Assembly: GCA_018296165.2 (NCBI GenBank)
Contig: JACKQL020000009.1
Span: forward strand, 744,001 to 808,000
DNA length: 64,000 nucleotides
DNA from: Termitomyces sp. T153
Lineage: Eukaryota > Basidiomycota > Agaricomycetes > Agaricales > Lyophyllaceae
Direction of reading: 5' to 3'
The notes below the pieces were generated by a model. The model ran no database searches, was not told where the DNA came from, and saw only the letters and a list, made by a program, of their open reading frames with translations. Shown piece after piece: positions 11,500-23,411 of the stretch. The position numbers and the translations under genes were made by a program. How positions within the stretch are numbered: the stretch's first letter is position 1; every line of letters starts with the position of its first letter.

Positions 11500-13704
11500 C
11501 CCCTAGCAAACTACACATTTGGCAGTTCAATACTTGCAAGTCAGACGTGTAGAGGTCCTGGCTGCAGTGCACCCAGAGGACTGGGATGTGCTTGCTATCC
11601 AAGAGCCATTCCTCAATTGTGTGGGCAACACAAAAGCAAATAGACACTGGAGAATACTCTACCTGTCAGACTACCAGCATGATGGGAGCTCCTGTACACA
11701 TTCCATAATCCTTATCAACACTGACATTTCCACAGATGCATATACCCAACTCCCTGTCAAGTCCACAGACACCATGGCAGTTTGTTTTGCAGGAAAATTT
11801 GGACACCTTTTGCTCTTCAACATTTATAATGACTGTATGCATAATGAGGTGCTGTCCTCCTTATCTTTCCTCTCTACTTCCATCAATCTTGCCCATCCCT
11901 CCATGTTGGATCAAATGATGTGGCTTGACAATTTCAACTGCCACCACCCACTTTGGGAACCTGTAGGCGACCACTACCTGTTCACACCAAAAGTCTTTGT
12001 TTAGCCTTTGCTAGACCTCCTGTCTGACTATAACATGGACTTGGCACTCCCTCCCAGGATACCAACTGTCCAGACCTCCTCTGACAGATGGATGAGGCCA
12101 GACAATGTCTGATGCACACACTCTGAGGTGGACCCAATTATTTTCTGCAATGTCAATGCTTCCTTCAGGCCATCCCTGGTGGACCACCTACCTATTGTTA
12201 CCAAGATTGAATTATCTATGCCCTGCTCCTCTGCTCTGCTCTATAGACTGTGAGACATTTGGCACTGCTCTGACAGAGCAACTGAAAATGCACTCCCCTG
12301 CTGTACTCATCATGTCAGCAGAAGAATTTGACCAAAAAGTTGCTGATCTTTCTTCTATTATCCAAGAAATAGTATCAACAGATGTCATAGTCTCCCTCTG
12401 CAAGCCATGTCCACAAACAAAACACTGGTGGAACAATGACTTTAAATGCCTTAAGGCCCAACATTGATGCATGTGCAACCTAGCCTTCAAGTTTCAAGAC
12501 CTTTCTGACCACCCTTCAAAAGCCAACACCACCAGACTATTGTGCAAAATGGACTTGGCAATTTGCCTAGCTAAGAAGACCCACTGGAGAGAGTGGCTTG
12601 AATCCATTAACACCTGACAAATCTATTTTGCCAACAAATCTGTTGTCAAGGAACCTTTGGACTTTGCTTGCAATAGAGTGCCAGACCTCAAGATTGACAT
12701 CAATGGATCTCCAGGCTTTGTGACCTCCAATTCTGAGAAGGCAGAAGCATTAGCTAAGTCCTTCTCCCCCCCTCCTCCCCATCTCCTCCCCACACTGTAT
12801 ACCCCTGCCCTCCACTCTAGACTCCCCACTCATTTTGCAGGACTACATTGCTGCTGCCATTGGCAGTCTACCTCCACTCAAGGTGGCTGGCCTGAACAGC
12901 ACATTCAAGATCATCCTGAAGTGCTGCTCTGACATCTTTCTTGACCATCTCTACTTCATTTACTATGCCATTTTTGAACTGGATGTTTATTACTCTAGCT
13001 GGCTAGAATTGACAACTCTTGTCCTTTGCAAGCCTGGCAAGCCCACCTACAATGTAGCCAAGGCATACAGACTCATTGGTCTGCTCAATACCATTAGAAA
13101 ACTTCTCTCCACCCTCATGGCTGCTGACCTCTCTCACATTGCAGAAAAGCATAGCATGTTCCTTGCTGGTCAATTTGGTGGTTGCCCAGGCTGCAACACT
13201 GCTGATGCCTTATATCTAGTGGTCTTGAGGATCAAAGATGCCTGGTGCACAGAAAAAGTGGCCTCTGCACTATTCCTTGACGTACAGGGGGCATTCCCCA
13301 ATACAGTCAAGAATTGCCTGCTCCATAACATGAGGGAACACAATGTTTCTTCTGCCTACATACACTTAACAGACCACATGCTTCTGAACAGATGCATGCA
13401 TCTGAAGTTCAATGACTTGATCTCTGATTGGATTCCTATCTCCAATGGCACCATGCAGGGCTTTCCACTCTCAATGCTCTACTACTCCTTTTACAATGCC
13501 TCCCTCATCAGGGCAGCCATTGTTTTTAGCAAGTCTGAGGTGGCATCTAGATTTGTTGACAATGTCATATTCCTTGCCATAGCTAAGTCTCTAACAGAGA
13601 CCCATGTTATGATCACAAATACCATAGAGCATGCTGAAGGTGGGTTCCAATGGTCTGCCAAGCATCATTCTCCTTTTGAACTTTCCAAACTTGCTGAACA
13701 TTAA
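11500..13704 (+). pseudogene. LINE L1 ORF2 (endonuclease - reverse transcriptase)
   Basis: The N-terminal part is an APE-like endonuclease (VLAIQEPF near 11590; the catalytic GDFN signature reads DNFN near 11930). The linker with PCPQTKHWWNND at about 12407 follows, then RT fingers and palm (YRLIGLLNTIRKLL near 13070, ALFLDVQGAFP near 13270, NGTMQGFPLSMLYYSF near 13445). The catalytic FVDD box reads FVDN at about 13553. Stops at 12001-12003, 12466-12468 and near 12616 plus frame changes show it is dead. It ends before the RNase H domain. Confidence 0.82.
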
Positions 13705-13800
13705 AATTTCAATGTTCTGATCATAACTCATGGCAGTGAACTTCTTTCTGGAAGTTCAGTTCTGCTTTGCAAGCAAGTCAATGCTTATTTGACTTAGAAG

Positions 13801-14022
13801 AATGTAATGTTTCCATTAGGTTGTGTTACAGTCATATACTCAGTCTGTGTAGGAATAGACTATACTTATTATGCACCTGTTACAGTCAAATACTGGGTAC
13901 TGTTAGTTACCATGTTGGGTCAACTTATACAATAAGTTACACACCTTAATCTGTGTAGGAATAGACTGAGGTGTGTCCAAAATCTCAACCCACAAACAAT
14001 ATGCCCCACTCTCACCACTTGC
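13801..14022. other. Noncoding; possible copia LTR fragment
   Basis: A word containing GTGTAGGAATAGACT occurs twice (about 13845 and 13953), and GTTACAGTCA-like words recur. It lies where a 3' LTR of the minus-strand copia remnant would be expected, but no clean TG...CA boundaries were found. Confidence 0.3.
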
Positions 14023-15160
14023 CTAATATTTTGTGTTTGTACCATGTCCTGTGTAGGTCCCTTCCAACACTCCTCTTGAACTAGCAGATGTGCTAATTTT
14101 TGCAGAGTTGGAGCACCTGACACAGTTTGTGGTGCCAGGTCTTAGTAGTGCTTTTGTGAATAGGTTGGCCAAATTTTTGCTGCTGGATATGTAGTTCAGA
14201 GTGAGCTTCCCATGACATGGTTGTGGTTGCACTTGTTCTTGGCAATTGCAATCAAGCCATTATTGTCCCTTTGTAGCTTTGCTAGACAACTCCAGAACCA
14301 ATCTCTCCCATTGCTGCAAACATCCAGTGAATATGTTCTCACACCTTAGTTAATACAATATACTTTGCCTTGGTGGTTGAGGTGGACACCATGGCCTGGT
14401 ACTTCAAACTCTAAATCATTGATCCCTCAGCTTGGATAAAAACTCCACCTGAGACCAATTGCCAAGAATCCATGTCTACTGCAAAATTTGAGTTGTAGAA
14501 ACCACATGGGGTATAGTACAAATGTCCAGCTCCTCCATATTGTAACTGGTAGTGTATTGTTGCTTTGATATATTGTAATATGTGCTTGAATGCCAACCAG
14601 TGTGCTTTTTCTTGAATCAGGTCAGTGAAGTTATTGCAAACGCTATGTCAGGGCATGTCCCTACTTGGGTGCACATGCGAGAGCCTAGAATTTTGTTAAA
14701 TGGTTTGTGCTCCATGAAATGCTGGTTCTTCAGTGACTTGGCACACTGCAATCAGTCCAATGCAATACCCAGTGGGATAGGGGTGTACTTTGGCTTGCAC
14801 TCTGTCATCCCATGATGTTCTAATACCTGTTTGAGATATTCCTCCTGGTCCAGCATAATCATCCTCTGGTTTCAATTGTGAGTGATCTGTATGTCCAACA
14901 TAAAATGAATCTCCCCCATGTCCTTGACCTTGAACCTTTTTCCCAGCTCTCAATGTGCTTGTTTAGACTGATCCTTTGAAGATGACATCCCCATCATATC
15001 ATTGGTATATGTGCTTGTAATGGTATGTTTGCCATCCCTGTTCCTTATTTTGACTGACTGGTCCACCTCTGATCTTTTGTATCCCAATCATGCTATAGCC
15101 TCATCAAGTGTTCTCCACCAATTGTTGTCTGCATACATTGTACCTTAAACAGTTTTGAAG
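14023..15160 (-). pseudogene. Ty1/copia pol remnant (RT - RNase H)
   Basis: On the minus strand, copia reverse transcriptase pieces are visible at about 15130-14860 (LGYKRSEVDQS, TYTNDMMG where TYTDD is expected, KRFKVKDMGEIHFMLDIQIT). They are followed by the RNase H block (HILQYIKATIHYQLQYGGAG at 14590-14530 and FVDMDSW/VSGGVF-type residues to about 14440) and the C-terminal signature YISSSKNLANLFTKAL at about 14190-14140. Several stops and frame changes exist, including TGA for arginine. Gag, protease and integrase are not present. Confidence 0.8.
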
Positions 15161-15559
15161 AGTAGCATCATGTGATGCTATCAAATTCATACAAATATAA
15201 TAATCAAATATATGTACATATGTTAAGTTGAGAGAGTAACAGGAAGTCCACTGGATGCTCCATTACACAATGACTAGCAGTTTTGCAATTAGTTTACAAA
15301 CAGACTATAATTAGTGAGGGTGCAAGCCAAGGTAGTTCCCAGATAGATGGATGGTCTCTGTTTATACTGCTGGCAAGCCACTCTGCAGGGCTAAGAGGCA
15401 GGGGTAAAGTAGTAACTCTATGCCAATAGTAAGTAATGATGTACATTGTGGTGTAGTGGTGAATGTATAATGATTGGTAGTAGAGCTCTCTTCTCAGAGT
15501 CTTGTGTAGTGGGTATAATATGCAGTCACTTCACAAAGTAGGTCAGTAAGGACTAAGGT
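15161..15559. other. Unassigned A/T-rich spacer
   Basis: No coding similarity was recognised. At about 15449-15460 a TGGTGTAGTGG word resembles a Pol III A box and the head of the repeat at 21444, but no convincing B box follows. It separates the copia remnant from LINE L2. Confidence 0.3.
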
Positions 15560-15699
15560 TCTTGGGTATTTTCTGGAGAGACTGCTTGTTGGCTTGTAGC
15601 AAGGCCTATTGCATGATCTGTCTTCCTGCCTCTTTGTGTATGTGGGGTGTCTTGACCTCCCATAGTGTGTGGTTCTGCACTTTGCCCCCTCATCTTTTT

Positions 15700-18600
15700 C
15701 TTCTTCTTGTGTCTATTCATGTGTTGTCCTTCTCTGTCCCTCTCCCTTCCTCTCCCTTTGTCTCCCTCTCCTCCTCTTTGCCTGCCTGTTCACCCTCCAT
15801 CTTCTCCATCCTTCACTCCTAGCTCTCTCCATCCTTTCCCACCAACTTCCCTCTTCTTCATCATTTTCCACATTGGTCCATCTCACCAGCATTCTCTCTC
15901 TTGCCTCTCTCTTGGCATTTGTGTATGTCATGTAATCCAGTGTCCAGACCTCAGAGCCCTCTTTAGCTTCTTTGTCTGTGCATTTGTTTCCCTTTACTTC
16001 TTCATGGCCCAGGCACCATTCAATGCTCACTGTCTTCTCATCCTCTTCCTCCAGGAATCTTTTCATGGTGTGCATGATGGTCATCATGTGTGATTAACCA
16101 GGTTTTGGCTTGAGTTCATAGGCCGACATGATTGCTGCCATATTGTCTGCAAAGATGTGAACATGTTTGATCTGTCACCTTGTTCCTGAGAATCTTGATG
16201 CTGCCCTGACTGCTCTGGCTATATCTGTTAGTTTGGCATCATACACTTCTGCCTTACTGCCTAGGTCTCCCCTCTCCTTGAACATCTTTCTGCTCTTGTG
16301 ATAACCTACTATACCCCATCCAACCAACTTGCTTCCCATCTGGTCACTTTTGTGCATTGAGCCATCTGAGTATACAATGACATGTGTTGGGTCCATTTCC
16401 ATCTCCTGCAGTCTCTTGTTGTGCTGTTTTGCTTCTTCCTTCTTTTTGGCTCTCTGTGGGGCTCCTGTAATTGTTAGCCTTTGGCCCAGGTTAGTTGCCA
16501 TCTTTTGCCAGGGCAGCAAAATGAATTGATTGATTTTCTCACCCTCCATTGGCTTGTACATGCATCTCTCTACTCTCTCAAGTTGGTTGAGTTTTTGCAC
16601 TGCCTTTTGGCTTGGATTTCTTCTGGATGGGAGCAGGGTGGGAAGGTCTGCTGTTCTAGTTGTCTCCATACCTCCAGCATTTGTTTAATCACTGGGTTTG
16701 TCTTTTTCAATCTGTGGAGTCTGTTAGCATACCCATCCACTGTCCAGTCCATTGTCATTTCAATAGGAGGTATCAACATGTCTACTTCCAGAGCTTTGAT
16801 TGGCATGGTTCTGAAGGCTCCTGCCATGTGTCTGAGCAATATGTTCTGTACTCTGGTCAGCTTTTCTATGTAAATTTTCTTGCCTGTCCACCATACTGGA
16901 CACACATACATCATTATTGGCATGACACATGCCCAGTACATCATTTGGAGTTGCATTTGGCTTATTCCCATAATAGTTTTTGCCAAGATGTGCAATCTGA
17001 CTGCTGCATTTTTGGCCTTCTGTGCTGTTTTCTGTGCATGCTGATTGAAGGTCAGTTTCCTGTCAATGTGCAGACCTATGATTTGGATCATTTCTCCTGC
17101 ATGACTCTCAGTTTCAGATCCATCTGGCATTGGTGGTTTCATTGGTGGTGAGTGACCTCTATCCTGCTGCCATGAGTGGTGCATAATTTTGGCTTTCTCT
17201 GGGGCTGTCAATAGTCCTACTTCTGTTAGCCATCTATCTACAAAAATACAATCCTCTCTCAATATCAGAATGTTAGTGCCCAACAATCCTGATGAGACTC
17301 TCAGGGTTCTGTTGTTGATGTACATGTTTAGTGTTGTTTTTGTCGGGTTGCCTTTTTTCCTCACCTGTTTTGTTCCCTGTTCCTTATTTCCATCTTTTTC
17401 AGGATTTTGCTCCCATAGATTATCAATAGAACTGGGGATACTGGTGAGCCCTGTGGAATGCAATTTTTGACTGGCTTCATGTTGCTTCTGACTCCATCCA
17501 GACACACTGCTGCTTCTCTCTCTTGCAGGAAAGATTCTGTCCATCTTACCAATGGTAGAGGTATCCCCTTCCTGCACATATCTTTAAGAAGTCTTGTGTG
17601 GTTGATGTTGTCAAAAAGCCTGTTATGTCAAAGGTTAGTGCCATAGTCACCATTCCATGGTTTTGAGTGGCCTGTATGTCTTCTATATCTGTAAGTAATG
17701 CATTGTTAGTTGAGCTCTCTGGCCTTCCACTGAACTGTGTTGGTGGGACTAGGTCTCTGCTCCCCACCATATAGCTCAGCCTCCTCGCTACTATATCTAA
17801 CAAGACTTTTCCCAAGCATTCCAGTAGTTGGATAAGCCTATACACTCTCAGCTCCAAATAATCCCAGTTTGTTGGACTTTCTGAGTACTACTACTACAGC
17901 CTTCTACCATAGACTCAGGTGATATCCTGACTTGATGCAGTGGTGTACTAGGGCAAATATTGTGTCTCTTCTGCTTTCCAGGCCCATCAGATGGTTTGGA
18001 ACAGTTGCTGGCTGACCCCTAGCACCTTCTTTGTGCTGTGCCTGTTTATTGCCTCTCTTGCTTCAATCTTTGTTATTCTTGCATGTGGTAGGTCCTGTGT
18101 TTGTTGTCTTGTCAAGTCTGGAGCTTTGTTGTTTTCCAGTCTTGGAGGAGGCTTGAACAGGGTCTCCTGTAGAGCATCACATTTGTCTTTGTGCATCACT
18201 GCTGGTTCATTGTCCTCTCTTTTTATTGCTGGTGATGAGCCACATCTTGAGCCCTTGGACCATCCCCTCAGGCCCCACATTGTTGTTGGGGTCACATTTG
18301 CCAGTGTCTCCATGATCCAGTCTGCTTTTGCCTTCTTGTCTGCTCTCCTAAAATAGTTAGTGATCTTTCATATTTTCCTGTTTATTGCTGCACTCTGTTC
18401 CCCCCAGTGTTCCTTGAACATGCATTGGTCTTTCCTTAGTTTCATTCTCTTGTCATTAGCTGAGCTGAGTTTCTCCAACCACCATGGTCTGGCCTTGTCT
18501 GACAGTTTCTTTATCTTGGTGTTTTGGTCTGTTGCTGCCAACATTGCCTCTGTGACTATTTCAACATCTCTATCCAAGTCCTCTGGGGTGCAGTGAGAGT

Positions 18601-20493
18601 CTAGTACTTGTAGTACAGCCCACCTTTCAGCATGTTTGGACATTTTGTTACTGAATGTGTCCTTCCAATCATTCAGTTTTGTGTCCTTGAAGTTATATCT
18701 TCATCCTGTTGGGTCCTGTACCTCCATCTCCCTATAGTTGATTATGCACCTCAAGGCAAAATGGGCTGAGCCACATGCTAGGCTTGCATCAACTGCCCAT
18801 TCCTTGGTCACATCCAAGTTTATGGCTTTGCATTGGCCCACATCAGGTCAAGGACTGCAACGTTGCACCTCTTTTTTAGTGTTTGTAGTAAGTACATACT
18901 CCCTTGTCATTTATCAGCATGTAATCATTATCTTGGAGCCATTTGACCAGCTTCTGTGTCTTCTTCAGAGGTCAGTTATTGTCCTTGCTCCACAGCAGGT
19001 AACATTGGTTCCAGTCTCTGCTACTAATTACTGGGTCCCCTTGTGGCAGTGTGATTGTCTGTAGCCCTTTGGAAGCATCTTGCCATGTGGTTGGACCTTC
19101 TCCTCTTCTTAGTTGACTGTTGATGAGACCCAGTTGTTGCTGAGCATCATTTTCAGCATTTTGGACTTAGCAGCAGCTGACTATTTTAATTTGGCACAAG
19201 TCATAACACTCAGCATGCAGGGCCTAGCCCAAGGTCTGGACCAACATAGCCCTCACATGGGACCTTAGCAACCACGAGACTTATCAATCATGAGGAATAT
19301 CATGTGGAGTCTGGACTTTGGGTCTAGATCAGTAAGGCTGAGACCTTTCCTAGTGACAATTATTAGTGACTCTAGCAACCCCTTGGCAACAAGACAGCTT
19401 TCTTTCCCCATATATGGACATATTGCCAGACACATACTTTTTTTACTTATTATTTCTCTTGTCAAGCTTACCAACATACTTGAATGGCATCTACACTTCA
19501 GAGATTTTGCTTATAATTTTCACTTAGTTACAGATTGATGCCTCATATGAACCATAAACATCTTGCAGATGCCATTGCTAGTGGTGACTATTTGCTTACT
19601 TTCCCATACTATACCTTTGAACAGTATAAATACTGCCTGTACATAGACACTACACACACAATTGACTCCCCTCAAATTGAACCCGTCCATCTCTAAGCCT
19701 ACCAGCTTGAGATTTCACTCTGCTTCTACCTTTACTCTATTTCCTCACTTGCTGTTGACAACAACTTAGCGACAAGTCTTACCAACTTCAACCCTGACCT
19801 AGTGTGGTACCAACTGTGGGTGCCCTTTGTGTTATCTCAACTTAGCAACATTAGCAACTGTGGCTAGTGACTAGTTTACATTTGTTCCTTGTTCAGTCTC
19901 CTTATTGCCATCCTTCCCTTTTCTATTCTCCTCCCTAACTCCTCTACCACCATTAAAAGTTTGCTTTGTCTTAGCAATGCTTTCTGTCTCCATCCATTTT
20001 CTCTTTCAGTCACTAGTGACTTAGGCTAGCAATAGTGACCATTTCAACTTCACCTTTCAACACAGCACTTGCTCTTGTTCTCTGGGACAGTTACTGACTT
20101 GCTCTCAACTATTAACTTCCTACTGCCAGCTACCCTATCTAGTGACTAGTGTTGGGTTCTCTTTTCAGGTTTCCTGCACAGCACTTGGCAGCATAGGAGC
20201 ACATCACTGTATATGTTAATTAGTGTTACTTTGAGGAAGTTGGCTTGCAACACATCTAGGACTTGGATGTCTAGATCCTCAGCCAGTTCCAATCTGAGTG
20301 TCACTGAGAAATCATGTTTCTTCTTGATGTAGGCCATGACTCTCAGTCTCTTGTCTGTTGGTATTGCTGCAATCAGTAGGATTGGGGTCCATGCCCCCAG
20401 GTTTGCTGGTCCTCTCTGCCCATTTCCTATCTCACCCCACCAGGTTTCAGTTACCAGTATTATGTAAAATCTATCTATAAAAGTGTTTAGCAT
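15700..20493 (-). pseudogene. LINE L2 ORF2
   Basis: Recognisable segments on the minus strand: endonuclease start (VTETWWG near 20450, TLINIYSD near 20220), the RT linker (ITKIEAREAINRHSTKK near 18050), RT fingers (YRLIQLLECLGKVLLDIVAR near 17840), the palm motif IPQGSPVSPVLLI near 17450, the RT thumb (17300-16700), RNase H with VYSDGS near 16370 and SIEWCLGHEEV near 16020. Multiple stops and frameshifts break it. The LTR at 19121-20206 is excised in this reading. Known family role: target-primed reverse transcription of its own RNA. This copy is inactive. Confidence 0.8.
19121..20206 (+). repeat. Solo LTR of family A (A2), 1086 bp
   Basis: Starts TGATGAGACCC and ends CACATCA, flanked by CTGT at 19117-19120 and 20207-20210. 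The 4-bp duplication and interrupted LINE reading frame show a genuine insertion followed by LTR-LTR recombination. Compared with 5264-6359, most CpG sites have become TpG or CpA. Confidence 0.92.
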
Positions 20494-20554
20494 AGTGTGG
20501 CATACTCTGTTGTTTCTGTTAGTGTTCAGTTGTGCAATGTTATCAGTTTAGTTT

Positions 20555-20839
20555 TCATAGTGAATGTGTGTTACCCATGTTCTGCATTTCTATCTTGTTA
20601 TGTTTCTCCATATTGATGTCTGCCCATCTCCCCCCTTCCTGTTGATTTAGCAGGTTTTCCAGCACCATGTACTTGTTAGTCTTGTTCATTGTGTCTGCCA
20701 ATTTCTGTCCCTTGCCATGTTTGTGCACTTTTGGGCACTCAGCTGTCTGTTGGCCTTCCTCTCCTGTATCACCCTCTCCTTGCTGCCATTGGCCCATCTG
20801 ACTATCCTCTCTCCTGCCTGCTGTCATTGCCTTCCTCAT
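20555..20839 (-). pseudogene. LINE L2 ORF1 C-terminal remnant
   Basis: A 94-codon open stretch (MRKAMTAGRREDSQMGQWQQ...) ends shortly upstream of the endonuclease frame. It is hydrophilic and Gln/Gly/Lys-rich. It lies where ORF1 would end, but no zinc knuckle is visible, so assignment rests on position. Confidence 0.4.
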
Positions 20840-20992
20840 ACCCTTTTCTCCTCTTTCCTGATCTGTACTAGCTAGTTCCCAGAGAACCTGGTTTATTCAA
20901 GGTGGAATGAGAGGTGGTTGACTTAAGTGAGGAGTTGTTGTTAGACACTAGTCTGAGTCACTCAGTATCAACAAGAGGCATGAGCACTAAGG

Positions 20993-21235
20993 TCACTCAG
21001 CTGACCCTGTCATTGTAGTACATCATACTGTGTAATTACAGTAAAAATGTAATGCAATATCCTCTGTAACTTAAATTAAGTACTACATGGAAGTAATGCA
21101 TGACACTGATGCATCACTGATACATTATGAATGAATGAAAATACATTAAATGGGGATTGAACCAAAATCATCATGCAAAGAAATATACAACAAGTAACAC
21201 TAATGACCATTAGACCAAATAGTTATAGCAAAAAA
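20993..21235 (-). mobile_element. SINE-like repeat 1 with tRNA-like head
   Basis: On the minus strand a Pol III A-box-like word TGGTCTAATGG (21217-21207) and a B-box word GGTTCAATCCC (21163-21153) stand 54 nt apart, as in a tRNA-derived head. A body of about 130 bp follows (to about 21000) that is shared with the repeat at 21424-21670 in opposite orientation. No protein coding. The B box carries CA where the consensus has CG. An alternative is one arm of a fold-back DNA element. Confidence 0.6.
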
Positions 21236-21423
21236 GTTGAGATAAGGTTTATTATCTAAAAGGAGCAAGCTCTCCTTAATAGATATCCTTGTCTGAAGCC
21301 TTAACTATCCTAATGCTAACACTAACAAACTAACCAACCAACAAAAAACCTAACTGGACCATAATTGGCTAACAGTGCAAGCCATAGACAGCTTGCTCAA
21401 TACTACACATATACATGATGTTA
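21236..21423. other. Unique spacer between the two inverted SINE-like repeats
   Basis: No coding potential. It contains an AAGGAGCAAGCTCTCCTT-type short palindrome near 21260-21277 and an ACTAAC-rich stretch at 21310-21345. Confidence 0.35.
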
Positions 21424-21670
21424 ATGTAACTTAATTGTCATTGTGGTGTATTGGTTATGTTGTTTGTTATAGTATGTGTGTATTCTCTCTGGAGGTTGTT
21501 GGTTCATTCTATGGTAAGGTATTTTTTTTCTGTTCCTAATGCATCACTGATGCATTAGTGTCATGCATTACTTCTGTACAGTACTTAATTTAAGTTACAG
21601 AGGATATTGCATTACATTTTTACTGTAATTACACAGAATGATGCATTAAAGTGACAGGATCAGGTGGGTC
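21424..21670 (+). mobile_element. SINE-like repeat 2 with tRNA-like head
   Basis: A-box-like TGGTGTATTGG (21444-21454) and B-box-like GGTTCATTCTA (21501-21511) are 57 nt apart, followed by a T8 run (about 21522-21529) and the shared body ending near 21660 (AGTTACAGAGGATATTGCAT and flanks). It is the same family as 20993-21235 but head to head with it. Confidence 0.58.
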
Positions 21671-22240
21671 ACTAGCAAAAGATCAGAGAGTCAGAGAGAT
21701 ACTAGACAGTAGCAAAGATCTAGCAAAAGAGGAGGTAGTGAACAAGAACTAGCTGTAGGTGCTAGCATGAAACATGGACTTGGCAAAATAGTACCTGAAG
21801 GTGGTACTAGTGAAAAAAAAAACAAAGAGGGTGCTAACTCAACAATGTCAAAAAGACAGTTGCTCAAGAAGTGCTAGAGCAAAAGAAGATTTACAGTTGT
21901 AAGACTTGAATCTGAAGTCTGGAGCTATAAGAGTGTATGATTCTTTGAGGTAGTATAGAAAACATGCAGTATTTAGAGTAAGTAGCAATAATGAAGCCAA
22001 TGGGAGATAATAACAGTGAATTATGGTGAACTGGTCCCTAGTGACCTGGGAAAGTCAGGTGAAATATCAGGTAAAACAAAATAAAGTGAAGTAAGTCAAA
22101 GGCAAACCCATGGTATGACAGATGATATAACAGTTAGAATGTCACCAAGGTGTCCAGATAATAAGACTATATCAAGTAAATGAAATAAGACAATGATACC
22201 AAAAGAGGTCAAATGCATGGGGAGGTCACTAAAGTGTTGC
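21671..22240. repeat. Diverged family A-like LTR fragment (tentative)
   Basis: Words such as GAACTAGCTGTAGGTGCTAG near 21748 resemble the minus-oriented solo LTR A3 near 48398 (ACTAGCTGTAGTTGCTAG), and short TAGTGA/TAGCAA words are frequent. Boundaries cannot be set. No gene is visible. Confidence 0.35.
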
Positions 22241-22556
22241 TGTCATATTTTCATGTGGTCACATCCCCTGAGGCTGCAGATTGAGGCCATTTACAATGTT
22301 TGGATCAGACTCTGAAAATCATTGCCATTTTTGGAGTTGAAGTTTTTCTGTTGTGCTGTACAGTTGTTTCCCATGCTTTTGAAGCCTCTGAAGCATCACA
22401 TCTGGCCTAGGGAGTTCCTCAGGCTTGTTCTCTTTGGATCTTCCTCTGCCAGGTGAGTAATTATGGCCTGTAAACACTGTACAGTACTGAAAAGACTTTG
22501 TATCTCCTTCTGCCAGCTGTGTGATTGAGCCATAGCCTCCTGAGGTTGCCCTTAAA
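22241..22556 (+). repeat. LTR fragment of the C/D gypsy group
   Basis: From TGTCATATTT to GAGGTTGCCCTTA it shares with the LTRs of C2, D1 and D2 the block TTGTTCTCTTTGGAT and the closing GTGTGATTGAGCC...GGTTGCCCTTA. It sits inside the antisense-gene remnant of family B'. The terminal ACA reads AAA and no target duplication was found. Confidence 0.6.
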
Positions 22557-23060
22557 CCCACAATCCAGCCTGATGATGGCCAAGTGATCACCACTTCAGC
22601 CCAGGCCCACAAAGCAGAAACCCCCTGACTTGAACTTGCCACTAGCATCTCTGTACCAGCACTCTGACCTTTCCCTGAACCTCTAGACTGCATTCCTTGC
22701 CTCCATGCCACCACCTCCTATTTCATCTGGAACAAGCAGCAGAGGTGCCAATTGTGGCACTCATTGCAAACATCATGGGCTTGACACAAGCTAGGCTCTA
22801 GGGGAGAAAACATACAGTCATCCTTGTGAAGCATGCAGTTCTGTCACTAGAGACTCATCAGTAAAGGGTTAGAACACAAGAACAAAACTCACTGGAGTGT
22901 TGGCAATGCACCATTCATGAGTGGGAAACACAGCAGATATGAGGGTAAACAGAGAAGGTGGGCAAGTTGCAGGGGGTTAGAGCAGCCTAATCAGCTGTTC
23001 CAGCATTCTCTAGAGACCTGGCCTCCACCCCATACTCTTCCAAATATGCATCTCATCTTG
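22557..23060 (-). pseudogene. Antisense zinc-cluster gene remnant of a third gypsy family (B')
   Basis: On the minus strand an exon ending HEWCIANTP is followed by a 46-bp intron (22892-22847, GTGAGT...CTCTAG). The next exon has a TGA in the first Cys position, then QNC, x6, C, and VCNECHNWHLCC, matching the cysteine spacing of the B2 protein (EWCQAAAP before the intron, CASC...CLPCRSQHKKC after). A TAG follows shortly after the motif. The region downstream (SRGSGKGQSAG) resembles the Gly/Arg linker of family B. It lies just left of a polypurine tract and LTR start, the same place as in families A and B. Confidence 0.68.
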
Positions 23061-23063
23061 ATG

Positions 23064-23406
23064 CTGAAGGGGGGTATTGTCATGACCCCTCTTTTGTGAC
23101 AATCCCTTGCCCTGACCTCCCTATACCTCACCAATAACCCTGTCTGATCACTCCACCTCCACCATCAAGCCCCACCATCAGCTTGTCATCAGCCTATCAA
23201 TTCTGCAATCAAATACCCTCTCCATTTAGGCAGAACACCCTGGACTCACTCCATAAACCCCTTGGACCCACCCCACACCCATCCAAGATCCTGCAGCAAT
23301 GCCACTAACCTTGTCTCAGCCCCACCAGCCAGCTCCAGGTCTTGAAACACTGCTAAGTCTTGGCACATCATCCTTACACTCACCTCAGACCTCTGGTCCA
23401 CCCTGA
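23064..23406 (+). repeat. Polypurine tract and start of LTR B', interrupted by C1
   Basis: GAAGGGGGGTAT precedes TGTCATGACCCC at 23078, closely matching the family-B tract and LTR start, while the following LTR sequence has diverged. Element C1 inserted at 23407-23411 (GAACC), so the LTR should resume at 29029. Its right end was not determined. Confidence 0.6.
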
Positions 23407-23411
23407 GAACC

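Larger units (their letters stand above)
10380..13800 (+). mobile_element. LINE copy L1 (APE-type non-LTR retrotransposon), truncated
   Basis: Two consecutive reading frames are present: a gag-like ORF1 with Cys/His clusters and an ORF2 with endonuclease and reverse transcriptase. It is homologous to L3 (47537-52020) and L4 (42544-46010). The 5' end is missing at the family-B LTR, and the copy fades in the RT C-terminal region near 13800, so the RNase H domain seen in L4 is absent. Confidence 0.85.
15560..20900 (-). mobile_element. LINE L2 (APE endonuclease, RT, RNase H), split by a solo LTR
   Basis: Read on the minus strand the order is ORF1 tail (20839-20555), endonuclease (20493 to 20207, resuming at 19120), RT (about 18640-17000), RNase H (about 16450-15950) and a basic C-terminus. 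The solo family-A LTR at 19121-20206 with its CTGT duplication interrupts the endonuclease. The architecture with RNase H after RT resembles fungal Tad1-type LINEs. It differs in sequence from L1/L3/L4. Confidence 0.82.

Noticed and set aside
15449..15530. Third tRNA-headed repeat
   Set aside because: An A-box-like word is present, but no B-box-like word at the right distance and no shared body.
15562..16093. Hydrophobic plus-strand ORFs (Phe/Leu/Ser-rich) resembling membrane proteins
   Set aside because: Shadows of the charged C-terminus of LINE L2 ORF2 on the minus strand.
16660..17151. 163-codon Cys/His-rich plus-strand ORF
   Set aside because: Opposite strand of the LINE L2 RT thumb region; no ordered zinc motif.
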